Positions 25,982 to 36,700 of a stretch of DNA of 64,000 bases are shown here, in pieces; position 1 is the first letter of the stretch, and each line of letters begins with the position of its first letter. The stretch lies in contig NW_020312760.1 of assembly GCF_002999335.1 (NCBI RefSeq), positions 99,088 through 163,087 on the forward strand, given 5' to 3'. Origin of the DNA: Cyclospora cayetanensis (lineage: Eukaryota > Apicomplexa > Conoidasida > Eucoccidiorida > Eimeriidae). Both the position numbers and the translations under genes were made by a program. Below the pieces are notes generated by a model that was not told where the DNA came from, ran no database searches, and saw nothing but the letters and a program-made list of their open reading frames with translations.

Positions 25982-26661
25982 TTGTCTTGCTGCTGTTGCT
26001 GTTGCTGCTGCTGCTGCTTTTCTTGCGGCTCCTGTTTCTGCTGCTGCTGCTGCTGCTGCAAGGCAGCAGCAGCAGAAGCACCCTCTGCGCTCTCGGGAGG
26101 AAGCTGCTGCCGGTAGGGCAAGCGACGATGCGCATGCGCCGATTGGTGGAAAGTACCACCCCGACCACGAACAACACCCCCCCCCCCCGTGCCTCCCCTT
26201 CCGCTGCTGCTGCTGCTTCGATCAGACGACCAGGGGGGAGAAGGCGAAGAGGCTTCTTGCTGAGAAAACGATCCGCCACTGCTGCTGCCTCGCGGAGCAG
26301 TGCCTCCACGAGCACGACTGCTGCGTGCAGCAGCCGCTGCTGCTGCATGATGCGAGGAGGAGGGGGGATGGTGATTGTGGTGGGAGGAGTGAGGGTGGTT
26401 ATGATGGTGGGAGGAGTGAGGGTGGTTATGATGGTGAGGGTGAGAATGGTGGGAGTGTTGCGCCCCCGACGTCGACAGCAGCTGCTGCTGCTGCTTTTCT
26501 TGCTGCTGCTTTTCTTGCTGCTGCTTTTCTTGCTGCTGCTCTCCTGAAGACGCTGTCGCGCTCCCTTGCTGCTGCTGCTGCTGCTGAGGTGATGGCGGAA
26601 GCTGCTTTACCGACGGTTCAGGAATATCCTTCGCAAGACGAGCTCGCATCGCCCAGGATAA

Positions 26662-26702
<41 letters not shown>

Positions 26703-26871
26703 CTCCTCCTCCGCCTCTGTCTGCTGTAACTGCTGCCACTGTTTTTGCTGTTTCTGCAACTGCCCCTGCAGGAGCTGGCAAAGCATCCTGAGCGCTGCTC
26801 GCAGACTCACCCCCTGTCTCTACTCCTCCTGACACCGCTAAGGTCCGCTGCCAATTTTCTTCTGAAGAAAC

Positions 26872-26953
<82 letters not shown>

Positions 26954-27001
26954 TCCTTCAAAGCCTCTGGAGGTGACCCCGAAGTGCGCCTAACGGCCCA
27001 T

Positions 27002-27039
<38 letters not shown>

Positions 27040-27048
27040 AGGCTCCTG

Positions 27049-27082
<34 letters not shown>

Positions 27083-27236
27083 GCTGTAGCGACACCTGCA
27101 ACCCCTCCCACCGCAAAGTCAGTTTGTCTTGCTGCTGGCTTTGGCTTGCAAGCCTTCACCTTGTCTACCCAGCTTGATCCACTACTGCTGCTGCTGTTGC
27201 TGTTGCTGCTTGCAGACGCTGCTGCTGCTGCCACCG

Positions 27237-27284
<48 letters not shown>

Positions 27285-28678
27285 TGGCTGTGCCAGACAA
27301 AGCCATGGTGCTGCGTCTCGAAGAGTCACCAGCTGCCTCGGCAGTCACCTCTGCCCCTGCAGCAGAGCTCTCCTCGCGACTCTGCGAGGAAGCCTTGCTG
27401 GCAGCAGCAGCAGCAGCTCCTCCTGCTGCTGCTGCAGGCGCAGCGGCAGTCTCGGAGACTTGAAAGGCGGATGAGCCTGCCGAAGCACCTGTGGTGAGGG
27501 GAGGGGACTGTAAGCCAACCACCGTCTCAGAGATGCGCTTCCCACTCTGAACAACCCCACCAGCACTCTGCGGCTTTGCCTGTTTTATCTGCTGCTGCTG
27601 CTGCTCTTCCAGTTGCGCCTTCGACGCAGCAGCAGACGTCTCACTGACTGCCGCCGCTGCCTTCTTCGACGGCGAGGCACGAACCTTCTCACACCACGAC
27701 TCCACTCTGCTGCCGTCTGCTGCTGCTGCTGCTGCTGCTGCCGTTTTTGTTGCAGTTGCTGCTGCTGATCCTTCCGAAGCAGAAGTGTTGTCGGAAGGCG
27801 ACCATGGAAAGCTAGCAGTTCTCCCCGCAGCTCCTTCCGCGGCTGGCTGCTGCTGCTGCTGCTGCTGCTGCAGCTGTTGCTGCTTGGCAGCCGCTCCCTC
27901 TTTGGGTTCAGACTGCGTCTGTTGCGTAGAACCGTTAGACTTCTTCGAAGCAGCCGTCCCCTTCAGCAGCCTATCTCTGAAAGAACCTCCTGGCAAAGTT
28001 TGCTGCTGCTGCTCAATAATGCCGCTGACGGGAGGAGGAGGTGGGGGGGGGGGCGGAAGCTGTTGCTGTTGCTGCTGTTGCTGCGACTGCTCCTGTTGCT
28101 GCGACTGCTCCTGTTGCTGCGACTGCTCCTGCTGCTGCGACTGCTGCTGCTGCTGCTGCGGTGTAGGGGGAGCAGCTGCTGGAGAGGCTTGGTGTTGGTG
28201 GTTGCCTGCCCAACGGCGAGAGCCGTTTCCTCCTGCGGCAGCAGCGCCTTTGTGCAACTGCGTTTGATGCTGCCTAGTCGTTCTCGTGTGGCGTTGCTGC
28301 TGCTGCTGCTGCTGAGCGGAAGCGTACACTGCAGGATAGCCGTAAGGAGGAGCGACTGCTGGAGAAGGATAATAGACAGGGGACGGAGCCGCACAGGCAT
28401 AGCCTGCAGCAGCAGCTGTTGCTGCTGCTGCTGTAGTGTTGGGGAGCACGTAGAGGCGACCAGGAACGAATTCTTGTGCGTTGCGATTGAACTGATACGC
28501 CTTCCCGCCGTTGTTGGGTGGACTGTTGCTGTTGCTGCTGCTATTGGTGTGAGCGTTATTGTTGCTGTGCGTGTTGCTGCTAGCCAGCGCAGACTGCTGA
28601 GAAGGGGGGGAAACAGCCTTTGTGAGCGGCGTAAATTCGGAGGCGTCAGCTCTGAGTGTGGAGCGATTAGAGCTGTGT

Positions 28679-28717
<39 letters not shown>

Positions 28718-28914
28718 TGCTTATTAGCAGCAGCAGTTGAGAGACTGCCGCTGGAGCTGTTTGCTGAAGCGCCTGGAGGGGAGGCAGTGCTGCTGCTGCT
28801 GCTGCTGCTGCCTTCGTTGTCTGCAGCAGCAGCGGCGTGCTGCTGCTGCTGCTGCTGCAGCTTGAGGAGGCTAGCGTTGTGGGGAGTGACTGTATCTGCT
28901 TCTGCGGCAGACAT
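18725..28914 (-). CDS. EIF4G: Translation initiation factor eIF4G, large Q/S-rich N-terminus
   Basis: eIF4G bridges the cap-binding protein eIF4E and eIF4A during cytoplasmic translation initiation. ATG 28914 (MSAAEADTV) opens a 4,508-nt first exon to 24407, full of poly-Gln, poly-Ser, poly-Ala and one His-rich tract. Near its end VYSIGFLAKIKTYPSCRPPE resembles the eIF4E-binding site. Later exons, all in phase: 23907-23719, 23249-23072 (LLNKLTIEKFDRI, VFEKAV), 22743-22661, 22506-22385, 22048-21852 (GNMIFVGELLKSKM), 21503-21120 (RVRCLMKDVLDSRAANW) form the MIF4G domain. Then come 20607-20543, 20313-20176, an exon ending at 19644 whose start is unresolved (about 19970-19870), 19231-19086 and 18869-18725. 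The last part (LLLELLLVAADKLVSDKESQ) may be an MA3-like helical domain, less surely. Intron 1 is a polypyrimidine/polypurine tract and other introns carry TATG repeats. Confidence 0.92.
20610..21035. repeat. ACATAC/ATACAC repeats filling an eIF4G intron
   Basis: Over 400 bp of CATACA and CACATATACA units occupy nearly the whole intron between exons 21503-21120 and 20607-20543. On the sense strand this is TGTATG/GTATGTGTA, so the consensus-like donor GTATGT occurs many times. Confidence 0.93.
22160..22285. repeat. Tandem duplication of about 70 bp with GCATGCAT core
   Basis: A block containing GAGGCTAACATACACATACA followed by TAGACGCTTGCATGCATGCA occurs twice in succession inside the eIF4G intron between exons 22506-22385 and 22048-21852. 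Confidence 0.85.
24120..24385. repeat. TCTC polypyrimidine tract in eIF4G intron 1
   Basis: About 265 bp of TCTCTTTCTC-type sequence on plus, hence purine-only on the sense strand of eIF4G. It starts right after the donor of the long first exon at 24406. Such long mirror-like purine tracts can form triplex DNA; that part is inference. Confidence 0.92.
26355..26460 (-). other. His-rich tract in eIF4G
   Basis: Within the first eIF4G exon the protein has repeated HNHPHSSHH units, about 35 residues with over half His. It is encoded by a GGTGGTTATGATGGTG-type minisatellite on plus. It breaks the otherwise Gln/Ser/Ala composition. Confidence 0.85.
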
Positions 28915-29070
28915 CCTCACCAGAGGCAATCAACGCGCTGCAGCTGCGCAACACCTCTGGCGAGAACGTAAAGCCTCGCCAACACTTGAAGAATCTCCCT
29001 AATCGCAAAAGGCCACAAAGCCTTTCGTCAACTGACAGGAGTTTTCTGCGCTTCGTGCCGATGTCTTATT

Positions 29071-29106
<36 letters not shown>

Positions 29107-30290
29107 TGCTGTTGCTGCTGCTCCACGTGCGCGCTGCACGGCGCAAAGGATTTACTGCCAAGATGGCTTTGAAAGGCCCTCTGTATGTATATATATATGT
29201 ATATATGTATATATATGTATATATATATATGTATATATATATGTATATATGTATATGTAAATATGACGGCTTTGGGCGGAAAAAAGGCACCAGAAAATCC
29301 CCCGAGAAAGGATGTCGTAAGATGGCGTATATTTATAGATACGTGTATGTATATATATAAATATATATATATGTACACATGCACTAGCAGCAGGAAGCAC
29401 AAAAAACTTGCCCGCTGCAGCCACCCACAGAATGCGACACACCTGTTGGTGCTCCTGCTGCAGCAGCAAGGAACGTTTTCCGATGCGTTTTCGTCCACGT
29501 TAGAAGGTGCGGAAATCTGCTTCCATCCTCCTGCTCGTGTTGCTGCCTGATGATGCTGATGCTAGGAAGTGTGCACAAGGCACAAAGGACCCCACAACGC
29601 TAACAAGAGCCAGCTAGCTGGCGTGTTGTTGCTCTTGATGTCGCTGCTCTTCTTCTTGTCGCTGCTCTTGTTGTCGCTGCTCTTCTTGTCGCTGCTCTTC
29701 TTGTCGCTGCTCTTGTTGTTGCTGCTATCAGTGTTGCTTCAAATGGTTGCTGCTGCTGCTTCTGAGCAGCGAGCACTCCCCACTCTGCGCTCTCCTCAAA
29801 AAGAGATGACTACTGCACCCAAAACGTGGTGGCTGTAGGTGGGGGATATAGGAGTGCTCGAAAGGCCTCTTGCTGGAGCAGCAACTTCTCGCTGCTGAAA
29901 AGAAAGTCGCTGGAATTTTAGAAGCGAATTGCGTGGCGTTTGGAGGGATGACAGAGGGGGCAGGGGAGAGCGCACGCGGGGAAGGTAGGGGGTGGGAAGC
30001 AGGGGAGGATCGAAGGCAGGCGTTTTGCAGGCGAACTTTGCAGAGCGTCGAAGTCTCCTTCTGCTCTGCCTGTCTCTGCCTCTGGAGCGCTACACCTGCG
30101 TCGAGTGCGATGAAGCGCGAGAACGAATGCTGGATATCTCTGTGCTGCAGCGGCAGGAGGGGTTGCAGCGAGAGCTGCAGCGGGAAGGCGCGAGAAACTG
30201 CCGCCGTGTGCGAAGATACAGAGGAGAGGGGCGATTGCAACGCTATAGAACTATATATAAATATCTATGCGAAACGCGCAAGTGAGCGTA
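28915..30290. other. eIF4G upstream region with simple repeats
   Basis: It holds the eIF4G 5' flank and the 3' flank of the next minus-strand locus. CTG triplets lie at 29070-29120, TATG/TA microsatellites at 29183-29260 and 29340-29375, and a 15-bp TGTCGCTGCTCTTCT repeat at 29639-29725. Open frames on both strands at 29700-30285 show no domain I recognise and I do not call them genes. Confidence 0.5.
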
Positions 30291-30494
30291 CTACGGAAGA
30301 GCAGCAGCCACGCTCTCTGCTGCTGCTGCTCTTACTGCAGCGGCTGCAGCCAGACTTCGGAGCTTCCAGTGCGCAACTGCACAGCGCAGCGCAGTCTCAA
30401 GGGATTTTCGAAGTGCCTCCAAACAAGGGAGAAACAGCCGAACAGATGCAAGCCGCGCGCGTGCAGCAGGAGAAGGAGTAGGAGCAGGAGCAGC

Positions 30495-30527
<33 letters not shown>

Positions 30528-30757
30528 TGCTGCTGCTGCTGCTGTGTGGGGGAACGCAGAACCAGCAGCAGCAGCAGCAGCAGCTGCTACCGCCTCGGGT
30601 GCATTCACTGCGCATTTTTGATCTTTTATTTCTGTTCCTTCTAGTTGTTTGTAGTTGCTGCTTCTGCCGCACTCAATCAGTCCATGAGTTAAAGCGAACA
30701 CCGCTTTAAACGCTTCCGCCGCTGCACTGAACGGCCCTCTAAGAGCGCCTTGTTGTT
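30291..30757 (-). CDS. Probable 3' exon of the unresolved locus
   Basis: The exon opens after an acceptor-like CTGCTAG at about 30758 with DEQQGALRGPFSAAAEAFKA, followed by ALTHGLIECGRSSNYKQLEG, poly-Ala and a final helical LEALRKSLETALRCAVAHWK, ending at a stop at 30291. Poly-Ala comes from CTG/CAG triplets at 30490-30580. The composition and length suggest genuine coding sequence. No domain is recognised. Confidence 0.5.
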
Positions 30758-33700
30758 CGTCTAGCAGCAACAGCAGAAACAGAAGAAATTGCGACATCAG
30801 CAAGAGCAACAGCCGCCACACGACGGTAAGGCAGCAACCACGCAGCACCAGCAGCAGCAGCTCGACTTCTCTCTAAAGCCTTCTCGTCTTCCTTCCAGGC
30901 TGCAATCTGAACTAGAAGGCATTCCAAAACGCGGCAGGTTGATTGCCGCGAGGCCAAGTGATATTCGCAGTGCAGAAAAAAATGCCTTTTTGCCGCACCA
31001 AGGCAGTGGCAAAAGCTTCGAGTTCGTGCGGTGTTCTAACGGATGGCTTCCTGCACGCTCCTCCAAATGAGGAGTCTACCGTAGCAAGTAGATATTTTCG
31101 GAGAAACGCATGCTCTCCAGCCAGTTTAGGTGTTCGTGTATTGGCTACAGGCTGCTAGTCTGTGTGTCTGGCCGACGGCCCTTCAGAAATCCTGTAGCTG
31201 TGCGGCGAAGGAGGGGGAACACGTACTTTTGCCATAGCGTAGACTAACCTGTATGTACACCGTGAACTGTCACTGCCGTTTCATGGGGGATGCTCCGCGT
31301 GCTTGCGCCTTGGAACGCGGCAAGAGGCGCAGGCTTCGCCTTCAAACTCCATGCCACACAGAGAGCATGGAGTTTTCTCCGAGGTTTGACACGTTGCACT
31401 GGAGAGAAATCGCACTCCTCTTCTTCGCCTTTTTACCGAAGAGCTGCCGAAAGGACTCAGATACACCTAAATCCTTCCTACGCCACCAGCTCGATGCAGC
31501 AAAATGAGTCTAGAAGTCTGCCTGCTTCGAGCGTAGCTGCTTGCATGCACATCCTTCTCGGTGGGGAGGGGAGGAATAAACAGGTGGCAAATTGATTCAA
31601 TAGGAAGATCGGGTGTATCCGCGAGCGGTGCAGGTTGTCAGCGACTAACTGTGAAGGCTGCTGGATTTAGCGAGCTGGCTACAGCATGCAGCTATGCTCA
31701 TGCATCCCGGCATGCTTTTTAGCTGTATCGCTCGCCAGCAGAAAGAGAACCGCACGCTTCCTTGTTGAGAAATACCGAGTTCATCACCATTTTCGTTTGC
31801 ACATGGAGTCTGCGGCTCTCAGTGTCCCCTTAGGGAGAACTTCGCCAAATGTGGCACGACTTCGTGGGAATTTATTCATCAAACTGCCTTTCGAAAAGTC
31901 TGCCGCCAACGTTCCTGGCATCCTTAGTCCACTAGGCCTTCGCGTTGAGGGGGCAGAGGGCAAGAATTAGAGGCAGCAAGGGGCAAGAACGTTGCTGCAC
32001 ACTCCCTCAGCTCTCCCTCCGTTCTCCCCTCCTTCGTTCCCCTCTCCAACACACGGCAGCCTGCATGCAGCAGCAGCAGCTGCGCACGAGTAGCTACGGA
32101 GCGCTAGCTTTTCGACTACGGAACTGCCCCGAAAAAATTTCACACGCTGCACCAACAAATACCGCGAACACGAACAGCGGGAGCTCTCAATCGTCCGGCG
32201 ATGATTACACTCATGCGCGCGTCGTAGTAGCTGGTGTGATCACGCATTCCCACGTCGCTAGTTGCAACGGCCACACTAGGCAAAGAAGATGCGGGAGGCT
32301 GTTTTTGCGAGCTGGCATCCGCAACATCGCGCTTCATGGCAACTCGGAGTATCAACTAAAAAGAACCCGTAGAGCACTGACCATCCTCTGCAGACGCTAC
32401 TTTGGATGGGCAGAAGGGCATAGCAGTGATTTCCCTTATTCTCCCCTGCTTCCCCCCAGGAGCTGCACGCTTGGCAGGCGTCTTAGGAGCCGCAGGAAGA
32501 ATTTCCTCGCACGCTTTGAAACACCCACGGAAGGCTAGGGAGGATTTGGAGGGCCAAATCCATCGCAAGGCAGCAGGCTTTCTAAGCCTACCTATTCGCC
32601 TCTGACAATGCTTGAATGCCTTAAAGATACCTCCCTCATAGATGTGTCTGTCTGTACAGCTGCGACTGCATCTGGCACGGCCGCTAGACAAGCCATGCAA
32701 TTTTCCATGTACCTCCCCTCCCTCCTCCCCCCTTCCTTCTCTTCCAAAGCCTAACAAGTGCTGCGCATGCTATTTTCTATGTTATGGCGCCTCCGGCAAG
32801 GGCACTAGCGCTCTACGTTGGGTGGCGACACTTCGTCTTTCTGAGAGCTCTCGTGGCTTCACAAAAATCGAACTGCCAGGCCTGCCGTGCGACTCGGGAA
32901 GTCTGTGAGCGTGTGATAGATACCATTCATCACTCTTGGAGGAAGCTCTTTTCTGAAAAAAAACCGATATCACAAAACATTCCCCCGCTGTCTTTGCAGC
33001 TGGTTGTACACTCCGAGAGCATCCTTCAGCACTTCTGCCCGATCCAGCGCCTTAGGCCGCTGCCGCTGCTCCTCCTGCTGCTCAAGATGAGCAGCGGCTG
33101 CTGCTGCTAGAGGCTTCACTTGCTCCAGGAGAGCAGCTATTCGATGGCGGAGACACGCGTCTTGCTGAGTCGACAAAACTTGCGCTGCTTTCCCAGGAGA
33201 CTTCAGGAGAGGCAGTGCGCATGCCTCCTCCTGCAGAACCTGATCCTGCTGCTGAAAATGCTGTTGCTGCTGGAGCGAGTCTTCAATTAGCAGTGCTGTT
33301 GGGAAGGCCACCTGCGCCGTATACAACAACAACAACCACAACCACCCCCCGCAGCGTAGCGCATACAACAACAACCACAACCCAAATCACCACCACCCCC
33401 ACCCCTCCCCGCTTCCCTCTCCCGCTAAGTACGTCGCACGCGCCTGTGCATCTCTGACCAGAGTCAGCAGACTGCATGCGGCAGTGACAAGAGGAAGAAA
33501 AACTCCCAGTGGACCAGCAGCAGGCTCAGCATCCAATTCGCAACACACTTGAATGCGTTCCCTCAGATCAGGAGCGAGATGCGAGACGTTGCAAAAGACA
33601 TCCAGCCTGCAAACACGCAACAGCCGAAGAGCAGCAACTGACAACTGCGGCCATGCGATAGGACGCCAGCAGCAGAATCATCATCATCATCATTAGCAGC

Positions 33701-36700
33701 AGCAGCAGAATCATGATCATCATCAGCAGCAGCAGAGTCTTTATCATCATCATCAGCAGCAGAATCATCATCATCATCAGCAGCAGCAGAGTCTTCATCA
33801 TCATCAGCAGCAGCAGAATCATCATCATCAGCAGCAGCAGCAGAGTCTTCATCATCATCATTAGCAGCAGAATCATCATCATCATCAGTAGCAGCAGAAT
33901 CATCATCATCAGCAGCAGAATCATCATCATCATCAGCAGCAGCAGCAGCAGAATCATCATCATCATCAGCAGAATCATCATCAGTAGCAGCAGCAGAATC
34001 ATCATCATCAGCAGCAGCAGCAGAATCATCGTTAGTAGCAGCAGAATCATCGTTAGTAGCAGCAGAATCATCATCATCAGCAGCAGAAGAAACACTCCTT
34101 AAGCTGCTGCTGTCAGTTTGATGATACAGGAGCGGCCACCCTAATAAGACGACTTAGCGCCTTCATGATGAGCAGCTGTCTGTACAGCAGGGGCAGTAAA
34201 TGCGGGCAGGCACACTTCAGTCCCATTGTCATCAAAATAAAAAATACACACAGCCTTCCCACAAAAAAAGGAGGAGGCTCTCTAAAAACGCATGCCAGCC
34301 CTCTGAAAAATCTCAAACTTTCTCGACTGACCATGGCCTCTTAGGAAACAGCCGCCGTATGGCAACGCGCACTGACAGATCGTCGAATGCTGCCAGACTC
34401 GCGTTTTCGCTGCTGTTGTTGCTGTTGCTGCTGTCTATGTTGCTGCCGTCATTGCTACTGTCATTGCTGCTGCTGCTGTCACTGCTGCTGCTGTTGCTGT
34501 CACTGCTACTGCTGTCAATGTTGCTGCTGTCATTGGTATTGTTGTTGGTGTTGCTGTTGCACTGCAAAGTTGCTGCATCTATCACAAAGCAGACGGCAGC
34601 CGGAGTCGCTCCTAACACAGCACGCTGCACAAAGAAGCACATGCACATGCACATCTAAACGCAACACAGTGTCAGCCGCAAAGGCATTGCAAGGAGCTTG
34701 CATATCCGAAACTGCCGAGCAGGGGGAGCGAAGGGGGGGGAGACATACTGCAAACAGAAACGGCATAGTCGTGTCAGGGGCGTTTTTTGGCAGAGGCGGC
34801 AGCAGCAGCAGCTGCAGCACAGTACAGTACATACACAACACAGCACTTGCTATCCACACAGGGTTTGCGTGCATGTACATATATATAGATATGCATGATC
34901 TACGAACTGAAGACGTATACACATGCGAAATTCGTTTACCCTTCCAGCTGAGCCTGCCGATGCCAAAGAAAGACGCAAAGATCGCCAAAACGGAGACGAT
35001 GAAACAAGGTTCCCTGTGCTTGCTGCTGCTGAGGCTGCTACAGCAGCAGCAGCAGCTGCTGCTGCTGATGTTGTGGAGAGAAAGCAGACGCATGGCCGTC
35101 TGTTCCACGCTCTCTGCATACAGACAAACACATACACAGAACAAGGGCTAGGAGTGGTTTGTCACGACGCAGCACTCTTTCACCGTCTCTGCTGCATGCA
35201 AAAGACAGCGCTGATGCTGCTGCCTCTCAGCCTTTTCAAAGCAGCAAGCCTTATTGAGAGCGTAGGCAGCACCGACACAAACACAAACAAACACACAAAC
35301 AAATACACACAAACAAACACAAACACACAGAAACAAGCATACAAACAAATACACACAAACATACAAGCGAATACACAAACACACAGAAACAAACACACAC
35401 AAACACAAACAAACACAAACAAACACACAAACAAATACAAACACACAAACAAACATACAAAGACATACACACAAACACACAAACAAATACACAAACACAC
35501 AAACAAACACACACAAACACAAACAAATACACAAACAAACATGCAAACAAATTCAAACACACAGAAACAAACATGCAAACAACTACAAACACACAAACAA
35601 ACATACAAACAAACATACAAACAAATACACACAAACACACAAACGAATACACAAACACACAAACAATCACACACAAACACAAACAAATACAAACAAACAC
35701 AAACAAACAAACACAAACAAACAAACGAACACAAACACACAAACAAATACACACAAACAAACACACAGACACACACAGACACACACAAACACACACACAA
35801 ACACACAAACAAATACACACAAATACACACACACAAACACACACAAACACAAACAAACACACTTCCAAGAGAAATCCCTTCTTGGTCAAATGATCAACGG
35901 TTGTCTTGAGCACTCTGTACTGCTGCAGCGTCGGTGCATGCAGCAGCAGAAGCCGCCTCAGCTTTGCGACGCCTTCTTTATAAGTCTGAGCAGCAGCAGT
36001 CAGCCCGCAGCACCAACACAGTCAGCATGCACGGCAGCTTCTGTCATGGAAAGAACTGCATGCACACCACGACTAGAAAACACACGCAAGCTGTGGACTG
36101 CACGCTTGCGGAGGCGAAGTCAGCGACACGCGAGCTCTGCGCATGCAACCATGCAGTAGCCGCAAAAGAGAGACAAGTCGAAGGGAGACAGAAGGGCGAG
36201 AATGTGAAAAGACGCCAACTAAGCAGGATGTCTACGCCTCGTTGAACAGTCTCCGTCTGCGTGCACGCCCGTACAGGGGTGTAGAAGGCTGGGAGGAGGG
36301 GGGAAGGTCGCTCTTGCGCGTGGAAACTACTTGAGCCTCGGCAGGCAGCACGAGATGGCAAGACGCAAGGCAAAGAGCAGACGGTCAAAACAGAAGGGAA
36401 GACATACCCGGAGAACAGCCAGGCGAGAACCCCTTCGACCTGACTCGCGAACCTCGCTAGAGATGCGTTTTGCTGCATGCACAGCGGCGACAGCCTCGAG
36501 AAACTCCCTAAGTTGCAGCTGGCGCCACGAGGAGACAACACGAAAAACGCGGCAGCGCTGCACGGCTGAAGGTGCACTGGGCAGTGCCACTGAGGGGCTT
36601 AGCGGCGGCAGCGGTGGGGAAGAAGGGCTTTCGCGCATGCAAGCAAGAAGCCTTCACTTCAAAGACGTGTCAGTTCAACTTGGAAAGCGGAAGGGAGGGG

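Noticed and set aside
33568..34102. Open frames of Met/Ile/Leu and Ile/Ser strings
   Set aside because: They are translations of the ATC/CAG array in several frames on both strands and have no non-repeat sequence.
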